Shown piece after piece: positions 31,128-43,010 of a stretch of 64,000 nucleotides of DNA. A program made the position numbers and the translations under genes. The notes beneath the pieces are model-generated. The model searched no databases. It was not told where the DNA came from and saw nothing but the letters and a program-made list of their open reading frames with translations. Position 1 is the first letter of the stretch. Each line of letters opens with the position of its first letter. This DNA is from Sacculina carcini (Eukaryota > Arthropoda > Thecostraca > Sacculinidae), in the NCBI GenBank assembly GCA_916048095.2, contig OU696593.1, positions 4,394,501 through 4,458,500 on the forward strand, given 5' to 3'.

Positions 31128-34100
31128 GGTTATGGGCCCAGGAGGCTTTTATTTGACGGTGACGAACAAAAATACGAGCTATGGGAGGTCAAATTTTTGG
31201 GTTACATGAGGATACAGAAATTGTACAGGGCTATCCTGCCATCAGATGGTGATGTAATATCAGTGGAGGACAAAGAAATGGCCTTTTCAGAATTGATTCA
31301 GTTTCTAGATGACAAGAGTTTATCTCTAGTAATGAGAGATGCAAAAGACGACGGGCAAAAAGCGTTGAAAATTCTCAGAGAACATTACTTGTCCAGTCGC
31401 ACTCCTCGAGTAATCACTTTGTACACAGAGCTCACTTCTTTGAGGAAGTCATCTTCGGAAGATGTGACTGATTATGTGTTGAGAGCTGAAAGTGCAGCAA
31501 CCTCGCTAAAAAGTGCAGGTGAGATGATCAGTGACACTTTGTTGATTGCTATGATTTTGAAGGGATTACCATGTGAATTTCAAACATTTTCTGCCGTCAT
31601 CACCCAAAAGGAAAAACACACTACGTTTGCTGATTTCAAAGTAGCATTACGGAGTTTTGTTGAAACAAACAAGTTGAATCAACCGGATGAGAGCAGTATT
31701 TTGAAGGTGAAGAATGACTCGTCAACTCGGACAACAGCTACTCATTCCGCACAGAAAGCAGCACATGTGACCTGCTATAACTGTGGAAAACCGGGCCACA
31801 AATCGTGGGAATGTCGTCAGAAAACAAAACGGTGGTGTCAGGTATGTAAGTCAAACTCACACGACACAAAGTATTGTAGGCGACAGAAAAATCACGCAAA
31901 TACTGTGAGTAATGATGCAGATGATTTTGTTTTCAAGATGAACAGTGACGACCAGATATGTAAGGCCAGATCCATATTGGTTGACTGTGGCGCTACTGCA
32001 CACATAATTACAGATGAAGCACAGTTCAAGAGTTTCGATGATGAATTTGACTGTTCACGACATGTCATAGAGCTGGCTGATGGGAGCCGGTCCACGAACA
32101 CCGTGAAGGGCCGAGGAACTGCTCAGTTTGTAATACGTGACGACCAAGGAACAGCACGAAATGCGTTGCTGCATGGTGCATTGTACGTTCCCAGCTTCAA
32201 GCAAAGTATTTTTTCTGTACAAGCTGCTACAAGCAAAGGCGCTAAAGTGCAATTCTGTGGAGAGAAGAATTGTTTGACTGCTCCAGATGGAACTGTTTTT
32301 CCGATACGGAAACATGGAAGATTGTACTACCTGAATTCTGTCAGAGACAGATCAACCACGAGATCTCTACTTGAATGGCATAAAATTATGGGACATTGCA
32401 ATGAAAGAGATTTGATAAAAACACAATCTGTTTCACGTGGGATGAATTTTCGAGTCAGTGAAGGAGAAAAATTGCATTGTGAAACCTGTCTACAGGGTAA
32501 AATGGTGAGAAATGTGAACAATGAATCCTGCAAATGTGCATCAAAAATCTTGGATTTGGTTCATTGTGACTTGGCTGGTCCTATTGATCCAGTTGCAATC
32601 AACGGACATCGATTTGCCATGAATTTTGTTGATAGTCATTCCGGTTTAACTGTCGTGTATTTTCTAAAGAAGAAAAGTGATGCAAGCAGAGCCTTGGAGA
32701 TATTCTTAGCGGATATGAGACAGCATGGCACTGTGAAATGTATTCGCACAGATCAAGGTACTGAGTTTACTTCGTCAGCTTTCCAGAGAGTCTTGGAAAA
32801 ATGGTGCATCAAGCATGAAATGTCGGCGCCATACTCGCCGCACCAGAACGGAAAAGCTGAGAGATCGTGGCGCACATTGTTCGAGACAGCCAGATGCTTA
32901 CTGTTAAGTTCTGGACTGTCAAAACGCTTGTGGACATATGCTGTTCAATCAGCAGTATATGCAAGAAACCGCTGTTACAGTCAGAGACTGCATAAGACCC
33001 CATACGAATCGTTCAAAGGGAGTCAACCTGATTTGAGCAACATGCAACAATTTGGTGCGATATGCTACGCTCACGTGCAAGACGCGAAGAAATTGGATGC
33101 TCGCGCAGAAAAGGGTATTTTCGTAGGATTTGATCGAAAAAGTCCGTCTCATATGGTATATTTTCCTATCAAAAATGTTGTTCGCAAAGTGCGATGTGTT
33201 GAGTTTGTTCACAGATACGGAGACAACGACCTGAGTGAGGATCCGTCGGCAACAGAGACCATCGGACGGAGAACAGAGGACGAGTCTCCATTGGTATCTT
33301 CACGTTGCGGTGCTGATGCGCTCGTTGAATCAGACGCGACAGGTGGTGAGTCACACAGTGACCAGACTGCTGTTGATTGTAATCACCGCAGAACAAACCC
33401 GACAAGAACGAGGAGAAAACCTGAACGTCTAAATGATTTTGTCGTTGGTGACGACATAGATGAACATATTGAAAGTTTTGTTGATTATTGTTGTCAATTT
33501 TCAGACGTACCAACATCTTACGGTGAGGCTATGAGAAGCAATAATGCACATGATTGGGAGAAGGCAATGCAAACTGAAATACAGTCACTTATCGATAATG
33601 ATACATTCGATTTGGTACCTTTGCCAAAAGACAAGAGAGTCATTGGCGGTCGATGGGTATACACCACGAAATCTGGTAAAAATGGTTTGGTATACAAGGC
33701 TAGGTATGTTGCCAAAGGATATAATCAAACAAAAGGTATTGATTTTGATGAGACATTTTCACCTACAACAAGGATGACATCAGTTCGCATGCTAATGCAA
33801 TCTGCAGTTCAATACGATTTACTAGTGCATCAGATGGATGTCAAGAGTGCTTATTTGAATGCACCGATTGATTGTGATATCTATGTTGAACAGCCTGATG
33901 GTTTTGTGGAAGTAAATCAATCAGATGACGTACTTGTTCTGAAATTAAAAAAATCATTGTACGGCCTAAAACAGAGCGGAAGGAACTGGAATAGAATGTT
34001 GCATGCTTATTTGACGGAGCAAAATTTCTGCCAAAGCGATGTGGATCATTGTGTTTATACAAGAGGTTCATCGGATGGAATGACAATTTTACTTGTCTGG

Positions 34101-35054
34101 GTTGATGATATACTAGTCGCTGCAAAATCCATTGAAACTCTAGAAAGTATAAAGAGCTGTTTGAGCAAGGAGTTCAAGATGAAGGATATGGGCGAAGTGA
34201 GTCACTTTCTTGGAATGAATTTCAACCGGCAAGACGATTGTATACTTGTGAGTCAATCACTTTATGTTGAAAAACTTTTAGAGAGCTTCAATATGCAGCA
34301 TTGTAAGACGCGAAACACTCCATTTGATGTGAGCCTGTACAAATCATTCAGTGATGTGTCTGAAGATGAATCAGTCGATGTGCATAAATATCGATCTTTG
34401 ATTGGTGGTCTCATTTATTTGATGACATGTTCTCGTCCAGATATATGTTTTGCAGTTACGAGATTGTCGCAGTATTTGAACAATCCTACGTCGGTTCACT
34501 GGAAAGCGGCAAAACATGTTCTACGCTATCTGAGAGGTACAACAACCAGCAGTCTTCGCTTTGCAAAGTCCAATGATTTGAAGTTGGTTGGTTATTGTGA
34601 TGCGGACTGGGCGAATTCGGCCGACAGGCGAAGCATTTCTGGATATTGTTTTCGGTTGACACCGGAATCTTCACCGCTGTCATGGTGTAGTAGAAAACAA
34701 CATACCGTCGCTCTATCTACATGTGAAGCTGAGTATATAGCGCTGACGGAGAGTGCCAAGGAGGCGAAGTACTTGTCACAACTTGCTGCGTGTATTTTGT
34801 CTACTCAAGATAAAGCTGTGACTATATTTTGTGACAATCAGGGAACACTCGCTCTGGCGCAAAATCCTGTTTACCACAAGAGGACAAAACACATTGATAT
34901 AAGATATCATTTCATTAGATCTGAGATCGAGAGGGGGACCATTGTTTTGGAATATGTTCAATCTGAAGATAATTTGGCTGATGTGTTTACAAAACCCTTG
35001 GGTACAACAAAAATGCGTTATTTTGTGAGATGTATCGCACACGATTGTGCTTGA
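31119..35054 (+). CDS. gag-pol: C1 gag-pol polyprotein (copia)
   Basis: About 1310 residues in one frame: UBN2/retrotran_gag-type capsid (LLFDGDEQKYELWEVKFLGY, residues ~10-200), CCHC knuckle CYNCGKPGHKSWEC near 217 and a second WCQVCKSNSHDTKYC near 240, protease (LVDCGATAHI, ~287), integrase finger (WHKIMGHCN...CETC, ~417-460) and core (D of VHCDLAGP, D of IRTDQGTEF, E of QNGKAERSW, ~480-580), RT (MDVKSAYLNAPI, WVDDILVAA, ~830-1040) and RNase H (GYCDADWANS, STCEAEYIAL, ~1150-1280). Integrase before RT defines Ty1/copia. The frame is open back to an ATG at 31059, but the capsid homology begins at the ATG at 31119. Both lie in the LTR. Confidence 0.95.
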   Translation: MSTGYGPRRLLFDGDEQKYELWEVKFLGYMRIQKLYRAILPSDGDVISVEDKEMAFSELIQFLDDKSLSLVMRDAKDDGQKALKILREHYLSSRTPRVITLYTELTSLRKSSSEDVTDYVLRAESAATSLKSAGEMISDTLLIAMILKGLPCEFQTFSAVITQKEKHTTFADFKVALRSFVETNKLNQPDESSILKVKNDSSTRTTATHSAQKAAHVTCYNCGKPGHKSWECRQKTKRWCQVCKSNSHDTKYCRRQKNHANTVSNDADDFVFKMNSDDQICKARSILVDCGATAHIITDEAQFKSFDDEFDCSRHVIELADGSRSTNTVKGRGTAQFVIRDDQGTARNALLHGALYVPSFKQSIFSVQAATSKGAKVQFCGEKNCLTAPDGTVFPIRKHGRLYYLNSVRDRSTTRSLLEWHKIMGHCNERDLIKTQSVSRGMNFRVSEGEKLHCETCLQGKMVRNVNNESCKCASKILDLVHCDLAGPIDPVAINGHRFAMNFVDSHSGLTVVYFLKKKSDASRALEIFLADMRQHGTVKCIRTDQGTEFTSSAFQRVLEKWCIKHEMSAPYSPHQNGKAERSWRTLFETARCLLLSSGLSKRLWTYAVQSAVYARNRCYSQRLHKTPYESFKGSQPDLSNMQQFGAICYAHVQDAKKLDARAEKGIFVGFDRKSPSHMVYFPIKNVVRKVRCVEFVHRYGDNDLSEDPSATETIGRRTEDESPLVSSRCGADALVESDATGGESHSDQTAVDCNHRRTNPTRTRRKPERLNDFVVGDDIDEHIESFVDYCCQFSDVPTSYGEAMRSNNAHDWEKAMQTEIQSLIDNDTFDLVPLPKDKRVIGGRWVYTTKSGKNGLVYKARYVAKGYNQTKGIDFDETFSPTTRMTSVRMLMQSAVQYDLLVHQMDVKSAYLNAPIDCDIYVEQPDGFVEVNQSDDVLVLKLKKSLYGLKQSGRNWNRMLHAYLTEQNFCQSDVDHCVYTRGSSDGMTILLVWVDDILVAAKSIETLESIKSCLSKEFKMKDMGEVSHFLGMNFNRQDDCILVSQSLYVEKLLESFNMQHCKTRNTPFDVSLYKSFSDVSEDESVDVHKYRSLIGGLIYLMTCSRPDICFAVTRLSQYLNNPTSVHWKAAKHVLRYLRGTTTSSLRFAKSNDLKLVGYCDADWANSADRRSISGYCFRLTPESSPLSWCSRKQHTVALSTCEAEYIALTESAKEAKYLSQLAACILSTQDKAVTIFCDNQGTLALAQNPVYHKRTKHIDIRYHFIRSEIERGTIVLEYVQSEDNLADVFTKPLGTTKMRYFVRCIAHDCA

Positions 35055-35227
35055 TTGTACTTCACTTGACGTGAACTTAATTTTCGAGTTTAATGCTTTT
35101 TCATGTGTAATACTTTTGTTTGCGGTGCTTGCTGATCAGAGCACACATTTGCGTGGAAGATCAGTATGTTTCTTTTTGCTGTTATAACGTTGAAGTTTGT
35201 TCGTTCGCTCTAGAGTTTAAGAGGGGG

Positions 35228-35401
35228 TGTTAAGGTAAACTCTAGGTGTGCGCGAATGCGGTGTGTATGTGTCAAATGTGAAGAGTAGTAAGTGAACGGC
35301 GTGGTTGAATACAGACAGGACGTGTTGTATCTGTGTGTGCTGTTATACCTCCATGCTTACGTATATTTGCTTACTCCCGGATATTTAGCATAATGTCAAC
35401 A
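35228..35401 (+). repeat. C1 right LTR
   Basis: Same 174 bases as the left LTR. Preceded by an A/G tract ending in five G and followed by the target copy ccacc (35402-35406). Confidence 0.97.
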
Positions 35402-36790
35402 CCACCAATATTCTCATCAAAATATACAATGCCTATTCAGGCCTATCCTCATATATTGCTATCCGTTTTTCTCTTTCCTCACGTCAAGCACACTTGCAGC
35501 TCTGGACAATGTCCAAAACACTTGTCTGATAATTTCTTCAGTAGCCTTTCGTACTTCACCTTAACCAAAATTCACCAAAGAACTGTCCATCTGGAGTCTT
35601 CATTTTCGACGGCTCAAAAACATCATTCAATATGTCCTGAAAATATAGCAAGATCCCGATCACCCTTGTGACTTCCTGCCCTCACAACTAGAATCCATAG
35701 CACATATACATCAATCATCGTTCAACAAAATATGGGGATAAACCTTAGGTATAGCATACCAAACTGCCTGCAAAATAATTTCATTTATCCCACCAGCTCC
35801 GACAAAACCACCTACGTGTCTCTGGACCTCAAGACAATCCGACATACATTTACTAATAACCGAAAAACGAAAAGTTCTCCAAATTTCTATCACCCAATAT
35901 TTTCCAGAGTATCCGTATATTCATACCGCTTTCACATTCATCTATACTGACGGCTCGGTAGACTCCGGCAGAGTGGGATCTGCAGTCGTAATCCCCGCTT
36001 TGCTAGAAGAGCTAGCCTATCGCCTATCACCACACAGTACCATACTCATAGCAGAACAATTCGCCATTTACAAAGCGCTCCAGCAAATTGACCAACTGAA
36101 GATTAGCAGACCAATAATTGTTTCGGACTCCCAAACGGCATTGAAATATCTTCTTTCACCTCAGAATCCTCTCTCACATCAGTCCAGGATTTTCATCGCG
36201 CAGCTCAACTGCAATGTTAAGTTTATCTGGATTCCAAGTCGCACGGGCATCGAAGAAACGAGCGTGCAGATGCATTAGCTAAAAAAGATCTAACCCAAGA
36301 ATCAATCTACATCCCTCCTCTATGTGCATCCGATAAGTCATCTCTTCAAACACACCTTCACGCTTGCATAAAACAACAACTATACTCAAACATACCATCT
36401 GATACACATAAAATAAAACACTTCAAACGGAACAAACATATACCTATAATGCACTATAGAAAACTGCAACGAGTAATAATCAGGCTTAGGATAGGACACA
36501 CGCACTTTACACACCGCCACCTTCTTCAGAATACACTCCCGGAAATGTGCTCAAATTGCAACGAACCTGTTACTGTGAAACATATCCTTCTACATTGCAC
36601 GAAATATTATAATCTACGATCTATCTACCTTACGGATGACTCCACGTCCATCTTCACACTTGAAAAAGTCTTGTACGACGACAGCTTCACTCAAAATATC
36701 TGCATATTCCTCATTTAATCATATATTATTGATAAGATTTGAAACCGGTCATCGGTGGAAAATATTACAATCCAACAAACTATGTAAATC

Positions 36791-38160
36791 AATTCATTCG
36801 CGGGGAGCATAACTTGATCAAGTGACATTCTGGTCAACCTACATTTGAGCCTAACGTGGCTATGTGCATGTTTGTGTATGTATGTCTATGTATAAGTGCA
36901 TGTTTGTGTACGTGTGTATATGTATAAGTACATGTCTGTGTATGTATGTATATGTATATAAGTATTTACGCTTTTTTGTTCATTTTGAAGTTATGCGCGC
37001 CCGTGTTTTTACAGGCGCTATAGTAAATATACGTTTGTTGTTGTTGTTAACCTGAAACAACGACAACAACAACACAACATACACTCGGAGTAAGTCTAAT
37101 TTCGTTATATTATACACTATATTTCTTTGTTATTTACGCAGCAATATTTAATTCGCATGTAAATTTCAATCATCGTCATTGTTAATGTAAGTACGGTTTA
37201 CTACTGACAAATGGTTGACGCCCATTTGGTTGTCTATACTTGGAAGGAACCTCCGCCCACCTAGTAGTTGACTTGTGCTGTGCAAAGGCAATATATCACT
37301 TGATCACTGAACGTTGAGGTGTTAACCTTGTGCTCATGATACAACCGCAACTTCAATATATACATTATATTATAATGTCTTAATTTAATTATTACTATAT
37401 AAAACGTATGTGATTAAACTATTACTCGTAGGTTGTTTTTCGTTGTTTAGAGTCATATGACAGCAGTAAATTAGAAGGTAGAGCTGAGAGCGTCAATTTT
37501 GCGCACCCATATATTGTCCTTGTACCAGAATAGCTTGCATCTCGTTGTTTAGATTCAGACAGCAGCAATAAGTTACAGGTCACAGCGTTGCGTATGCATA
37601 CACACATTCATCACTAACCTCAGTATGTACCCACGCGTATGCTTTCCAGGTGTGTTTGTAACATAGAAACTGATTTCGTAGTAACAAGAATGGAGATGCG
37701 TATTACGAGCATGGAGATGCGTATACTCGTACACTCACGTACTTGTTGCAGTGTACGGTGCTGACCTGGTTGTCTCCGTAATTATGAGGCCGTGCCCAGC
37801 TTGGAGCTGGATAGTGTAGTAGGCGGCGCTAGTCAGCGGTATATAAACATGTGTATTTCACCATTAAGGGAGATAAAAGGAGCAAGTGAGCGAGGAATAG
37901 GAGAAACAATAGAGAACGCAATAGAGCGGACAGTGAAGACGAGGCCACCATGTAGGAAGTAAGTGTGAAGGAGGGTAACTACGAACTATGCCACCATGTA
38001 GGACAAACATAATAATACTACGCTAGGAGATAAGTAAAGAGTAGGTGAAATGCAACTCTTCTACAATTTTACTGTGTTTGAATGGGACAATAAGAGTTAT
38101 CGCGGCTCACAACTTCACTTAGCCTTTTCCATGACATCATGACCAACAACAGACTACATA
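36791..38160. other. Non-coding stretch with microsatellites
   Basis: No gene. A TGTATG-rich run lies at about 36860-36960. A mirror-like ttgttgttgttaacctgaaacaacgacaacaac (two parts, about 37032-37075) can form a hairpin. Two weakly similar copies of a cgttgtttaga...cagcag segment lie near 37440 and 37540. A TATA-like ggtatataaac lies near 37839, upstream of the RNase H remnant. Confidence 0.5.
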
Positions 38161-38164
38161 CGCA

Positions 38165-38990
38165 ACATCGCTACATTTGGTGACGGTTAACATATCTGTT
38201 ACAAATGGTGCCGTAAAAATATATTCTACAATTTCACCTTAAACTCGTCTAACTTCATTATTTCAAAGTCCCTTTTTCACGCTGGAGTCACATTTCAAAT
38301 CGATGGCTCCCTCTTGCATTGATTCCAGTGCCAACTCCACATATGTGTTAAATGTATTGCACCAATATCCAAAGATAATTGCAACACCCACACATCAGCA
38401 ATGGACGGTGCCGCACACTACGAGCCCGCACATTTATGATGCGGAACAACGGGCGGCACTACTTGGCCTCTTCGCAGCATATGCAAGCGGGTACACTTGT
38501 CCTCTCATTTTAACAGATAATGTTGCAGTTTTGTATAATCTCAGCCGCCGTCGCGACACTCCAGCTCTATTGCCAATCTTCAACGCACGCGCTTTCCAAC
38601 TACCGTTCCGTATGGCCTACATTCCATCACGTGTCAACCCGGCTGACGCCCCGTCAAGACCCACAACAACGCCACTCAGTGGCGATAGGCCCGCCCGCCC
38701 GCCAACGGAGTGGCGTCAGTCGGGTTGGCAACGTCAGACACGTCAGACGGCCATCGGAACGGTGGCACCCCCCGTGACCAGCTGTAGGACACTGTGTCTT
38801 TTTACGTATATAAATACCCCGATTTACTGTTTTTGCCTACTTCATGGCGTGTTCCATTTAACCTATGTGTTCTTAAACCTATGTTTATGCCGGTTTATCC
38901 ATTCGGAAATTCGTTTACATAAATACTGTCATATTTACGCAATGTTCAATGATGTATAATGTGTATGTGGACTTGTCTGGAATAATAATA
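38165..38990 (+). pseudogene. Retroelement remnant with RNase H domain
   Basis: The frame from 38303 includes HIYDAEQRAALLGLFAAYAS, LILTDNVAVLYNLSRRRDT and MAYIPSRVNPADAPSRP. The TDN...IPS-x-NPADAPSR pattern is the C-terminal half of a retroelement RNase H. Upstream, gctacatttggtgacgg (about 38165) looks like an LTR end plus TGG-type primer site, so most of the coding interior is absent. Downstream is an AATAAA-like box (about 38985). The NPADAPSR wording differs from the RNase H of every other element in this window (P and G types use LSRP/LTRV). The family is undetermined: a separate Gypsy-like or DIRS-like lineage. Old and broken. Confidence 0.6.
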
Positions 38991-39522
38991 AAAAAATATA
39001 AAAATATATTTCTCCATTGAGACATCTGGAAAATGGTGCATGAATTTCTCAGCAAGGGATTGCAGTTGTGATCAAACATGTTTTGTCACGTCATGCTGCT
39101 CAATGTTTATTAAGTGCACAGATATGTTGACATAACAACGCCACCAAGATACAAGGCCTTTACATCCCCTACTGGGGGTGTGACATCAGGCCGTAGGTCC
39201 TATGATACACCGCCACCTAGGTGACGTAGCTTGAAATGACTCAGTAACAATCCGTTGAAACGTTGACAATGTATCGCTGACCACGTGACCAGTTCAGTGG
39301 TACAGTGTAGCGTTGCGCGTTTGTGGTGTTGCGTGTACTTGTGAAGCTACGCGTTTTGCGATTTTACGTGTTTTCGCTGTGATAATTGTGCTTGTGGCGT
39401 TGTGCGCATTATATTTTCAGTGCTGCGTAGTTGTTTCACGTGTTTCTGATAGTATTGCGTTCATAATTACAGTGGCATTGAGCGTTTGCATTTGCTGTTG
39501 CTTCTATCATGTTTTAAGGAGT
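38991..39522. repeat. Spacer with part of a dispersed repeat
   Basis: No gene. The piece acgccaccaagatacaaggc (about 39138-39158) returns in inverted orientation as ggccttgtatctaggtggcg at about 44858-44877, so both are fragments of one unnamed dispersed repeat. Confidence 0.55.
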
Positions 39523-39956
39523 TGTGGCGTATCATATGTGCATTTATCACTATTTCTGTTTGTAGCTCATTTGCTCTGCTTCCAATTGTCAGCATCACTG
39601 TATAGCCAACTGTGCATATGTGTGTCGGTATGTCTGGGAGTGAATGTGTTTCAGTGTGAAGGTGTGTGCACCTGGTTTGTATGCTTGTCTTTGGCCTCCA
39701 GACGGGAATTCGTTCGTTTGGTAATGTGAAGGGTGTATGTCTGTTGTGTTGCATGTGTGGGTATGTTTGTTGGTGTGTGCAATTGTGTGTCATTATGGGT
39801 CATGTGACCAGGCTTATATAAATCCGAAACGAGGTGGTCGGTGTGTCAGTTCAGTTGGGTCAGCTCGTGTGTCAGTTATCGTATCTGATACCCGCATCAT
39901 TATATCTCGCCGCTGCAATCGAACCGAAGTCTTCTTGTGTGGACCAGATGGCCACA
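39523..39956 (+). repeat. G3 left LTR
   Basis: 434 bp. It includes a TATA-like cttatataaatcc (about 39813) and a likely transcript start near the cagttcag that follows. Confidence 0.92.
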
Positions 39957-40069
39957 TATTGGTGCCCCGAGTGAGTGGCGGTGATATTTTTTCTTCTTTT
40001 TCAACTGTTCACCCTGTACATCAATCGCCTCATAATTCATCGTCTCATTTTTTCCATCACTGCTCCCAA

Positions 40070-40760
40070 ATGGCCCAATCGAAGGAGGAATCCGAAATTA
40101 ATCCTTTCCTTTCAGCTTCACTCGTAGCTGTGAAACCGCCTCAGTTCAGTACAGAATCAGTGAGTGTATGGATCGCGAACATGGACGCGCAATTCCAGCT
40201 GGCGCGTATTACGGCGGAAAATACGCGATATTTTCACGCGGTCGCAGCACTTCCACCGAACGTCTCTGCGCGATTGAGCCAAGAGGTGAGGGACAGACAC
40301 AATTACACCGAGCTGAAGAAGGCGCTCCAGGGTCTGTTCACAAGAAGGAAGGTTGAGCGATTTGAGGAAATCCTCACACAGTTCTCAATTGCAAGTCGAC
40401 CATCAGAGGCACTATCCGAGCTCCGGATGACGACAGCCAGTGTGGGTGCCGGCGAGGACCTGGTCCGGCATAAATTCCTCAAGTCGCTTACTGCAGCAAT
40501 CACCACAGCCCTGGCGGCTCAGCAGGACCTGTCTCTCGACCAGTTGGGGTTCTTGGCTGATGAGCTTGTGCCGCTAATGAGTACAGCATGTCTGTCGGTG
40601 GGTGTCCAGCGCCCAACAGATCATCATCTGCCACGAGCCAGTCAGTATCAACAACAACAAAATCACACCAGTCGCACCTCTCTGCCAATCGGACTGCGTC
40701 CATTTAACCGAAACCAGAGGCCACAGGTATATCGGGCCCATATTTATTATGGTGAATCGG
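40070..40760 (+). CDS. gag: G3 gag
   Basis: The frame from MAQSKEESEINPFLSASLVA (40070) contains the CsRn1/Gypsy capsid wording KPPQFSTESVSVWIANMDAQF, YFHAVAALPPNVSARLSQEV and LRHKFLKSL-like segments. It lacks a visible zinc knuckle, as is common in this group. It would form the virus-like particle shell. Confidence 0.85.
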
Positions 40761-40859
40761 CCCGGACGTGCAAGGCGTGGTGTCGGTGGGCGTCAAACAG
40801 TCTGGCCTTCAAATTCAGCCATCATCCCGAGCAGCCTCTCCGGCACGGTCGTCGGAAAA

Positions 40860-43010
40860 CTAGAGAGGCAGGTCTTGGTCCAAGCAACACCAGGTGTGGT
40901 CAGACAGTCAGACTCCGCTTGGTCGTCACCAGTGCACCTTGTTGTCAAGGAATCTGGCGGCTGGCGACTCACACGTGACTACAGAGCTTTAAACGCAGCT
41001 TTAACTTTCAAAAAGAGACAACTACCCTATACCGCACATACCTGACTGTTCAATCAAACTTAGCGGAAGAACAATCTTCTCAAAACTGGATTTATTGCCG
41101 GCATATCACTAAGTACCTGTAGCGCAGCAAGATATCCCGAAACGGCCATTATGACTCCGGTGGGGTTATATGAGTATTTGTACATGCCCTTTCGCTTACG
41201 CAATGCTCCATCTACCTTTCAACGCTATATGGACGCAATTTTCCGAAAACTGGAATGTGTGCTTGTCTATATTGATGATATTTTAATTTTTTCGGACAAC
41301 ATGGAACAACACAAGCAGCATCTTCGTCTCGTGTTCGAAACTTTCCAAAAAGAATTCGCTGCGCATCAAAATGGAGAAGTGCGTGTTCGCAGCAGAAAAA
41401 GTGGACTTTCTGGGCTACAGCATCTCTGCAGAAGGCATCGCCCCTGCGACCAGCAAAGTTCGAGCACTGGTGGATCAGCCACTCCCGTCTTCATCAGCCG
41501 GGTTAAGACAATTCCTCGAAGCCACCGGCTTCTACAGAAGAATGGTCAAGAGCTACGCCACTGACGATCATCTGCTAACTGAGCGCATCCGCGTTGAGCC
41601 AAACAACAAGAATCTTCAGCTCAACGAAGAGGACCTTGCAGCTGTCAAAAAGTGCAAACAAGAGCTGGAGTCATCAACAGTGCTGAGTCACCCACTGCCG
41701 GCGTGCTCAACTTACCAGCTGTTGACTGACAGCTCACAAGTTGCCATCGGTGCTGCACTTCACCAAATGGTGAACGGCGAGCCTGTGCTGGTGGAAATTT
41801 TTCCAGGAAGCTATCAGATGTGCAAAAAAGATAGTCTACTTTCGACAAAGAGCTGCTGGGTGCCTTCCTGTCCGTCGTCCATTTCAAGCATCTGATCGAA
41901 GGCCAAGAAGTCGTGCAGTTCACCGATCATCGACCGTTGGTTGGCGCCTTTCGCAGTACTAAGTCAGCCAAACTAGATAGACAGCAACGTCACTTGTCCG
42001 TGCTCACCGAGTACGTTTCCGATGAAAAATACATCAGAGGAGACGAAAACGTTGTGGCGGATTGCTTTTCTCGACCAGTAGGCAGCGTTGCAGTCGACGT
42101 ATGGGACCTGCCCTCGCTAGCGGCAGCCCAAGCTGAAGATGATGAGCTAAAGCAATTGTTGTCCAAATTGAAGCCTTACAAAATCAGCGGAGAACATGAG
42201 CTGTATTGAGAAGTTTCCAGTATTCACCCACGGCCGTTCGTACCACTCAATTTCCGCAAAGGTATTTTCGCCAACTTGTACAATCTGCCACACCCAGGCG
42301 TGCAGAAAACTGTGATGCTTGTTAAAGAGAGGTATTTCTGGCCATCACTGGAACGCGACGTGAAAGAGTGGGCGAAACCATGTTAGGCATGTCAACAGGC
42401 CAAAATCAGTCGTCACACCAAACCGCCTATTACGCCGTTCACTGCTGTATCTGGTCGATTTGAAACAGTGCACATGGACATTGTCGGCTCTCTGCCACCC
42501 CAGTGTATGCCCGGACATCCGTTCGCGAATCCACTGCGATATGTGCCGACATGCGTCAACAGAGCAGCCAGGTGGGTTGAAGCCGTACCCCTCTCTGAGA
42601 TAACTGCAGAATCTGTCGCTCGCACATTCATCAATACGTGGGTGTCTCGTTTTGGTGTGCCTGTCTACGTTATCACAGACAGAGGAAGCAGTTCGTGAGA
42701 GAACTGGCAAAAACATGGCTGAAGTCGACTTCCGAGTGATCTCCGAAGGTTCATCTCACTGCAGCCCCTCAACATATGTTCCTGCTGACCTCGAGCGGTG
42801 CTCTCATGTGTGGGTGCGCGTAGATCGAGTGCGCCATGCTCTCCAAGCGCCTTACAATGGACCATTCCGAGTTCGGCGCAGCCCTAACGTGTTCACGATT
42901 GAGCTGCCGTCTGGAGCGACTGAAAACGTATCTGTTGCCCGTCTCAAGCCGGCCTCCATACCGTTTCAGTCGTCTACCACGCCGCAGCAGCACAGCCATA
43001 GCAGCAAGTA
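40860..43010 (+). pseudogene. pol: G3 pol region (RT, RNase H, integrase)
   Basis: RT lies about 40950-41560 (LTRDYRALNAAL, MPFRLRNAPSTFQRYMDAIF, VYIDDILIFSDN), RNase H about 41690-42090 (YQLLTDSSQVAIGAALHQM, TDHRPLVGAF, VVADCFSRP) and integrase about 42230-43000 (FETVHMDIVGSLPP, RYVPTC..., WVRVDRVRHALQAPYNGPFRV). Wording is CsRn1-like and near G2 in the tail. The region is strongly eroded. Confidence 0.85.

Larger units (their letters stand above)
30954..35401 (+). mobile_element. C1: whole-looking Ty1/copia element (TSD ccacc)
   Basis: The 174-bp LTRs (30954-31127 and 35228-35401) look identical, a perfect target copy ccacc flanks them, the purine tract gtttaagaggggg precedes the right LTR, and a single gag-pol frame fills the inside. 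The primer site GGTTATGGGCCCAG right after the left LTR is the copia type, complementary to the anticodon arm of initiator tRNA-Met. No break is seen. It is one of the youngest insertions here and landed in an older LINE. Confidence 0.97.
29160..36790 (+). mobile_element. RNase H-bearing LINE (I/R1/Jockey-like), interrupted twice
   Basis: RT begins near 29280 (WQKDVLPPSWQTSLIIPVLKHGK, YKPIQLISSFCKLYE) and continues to about 29937 (TNGVVQGGVLSPTLFKI, YSIYADYIVWS). It goes on beyond a DNA transposon at 30660-30953 (QKDLDIIQ, AYGFQITASKTSATM). Past a copia element at 35402 it carries an RNase H domain at about 35945-36280 (ILTDGSVDSGRVGSAVV, IVSDSQTALKYLLS, KFIWIPSR) and a C-terminal knuckle near 36545-36600 (CSNCNEPVTVKHILLHC). 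Several stops and frame changes show it is dead. It is 5'-truncated near 29160 and its 3' limit near 36790 is approximate. Confidence 0.85.

Noticed and set aside
31892-35042. Minus-strand frames across the copia element
   Set aside because: They are antisense to an intact 1310-residue polyprotein and have no motifs of their own.
36791-38160. Possible LTR between the big LINE and the RNase H remnant
   Set aside because: A TATA-like box and an LTR-end-like site exist, but no second copy or TG start could be matched, so no LTR limits are given.
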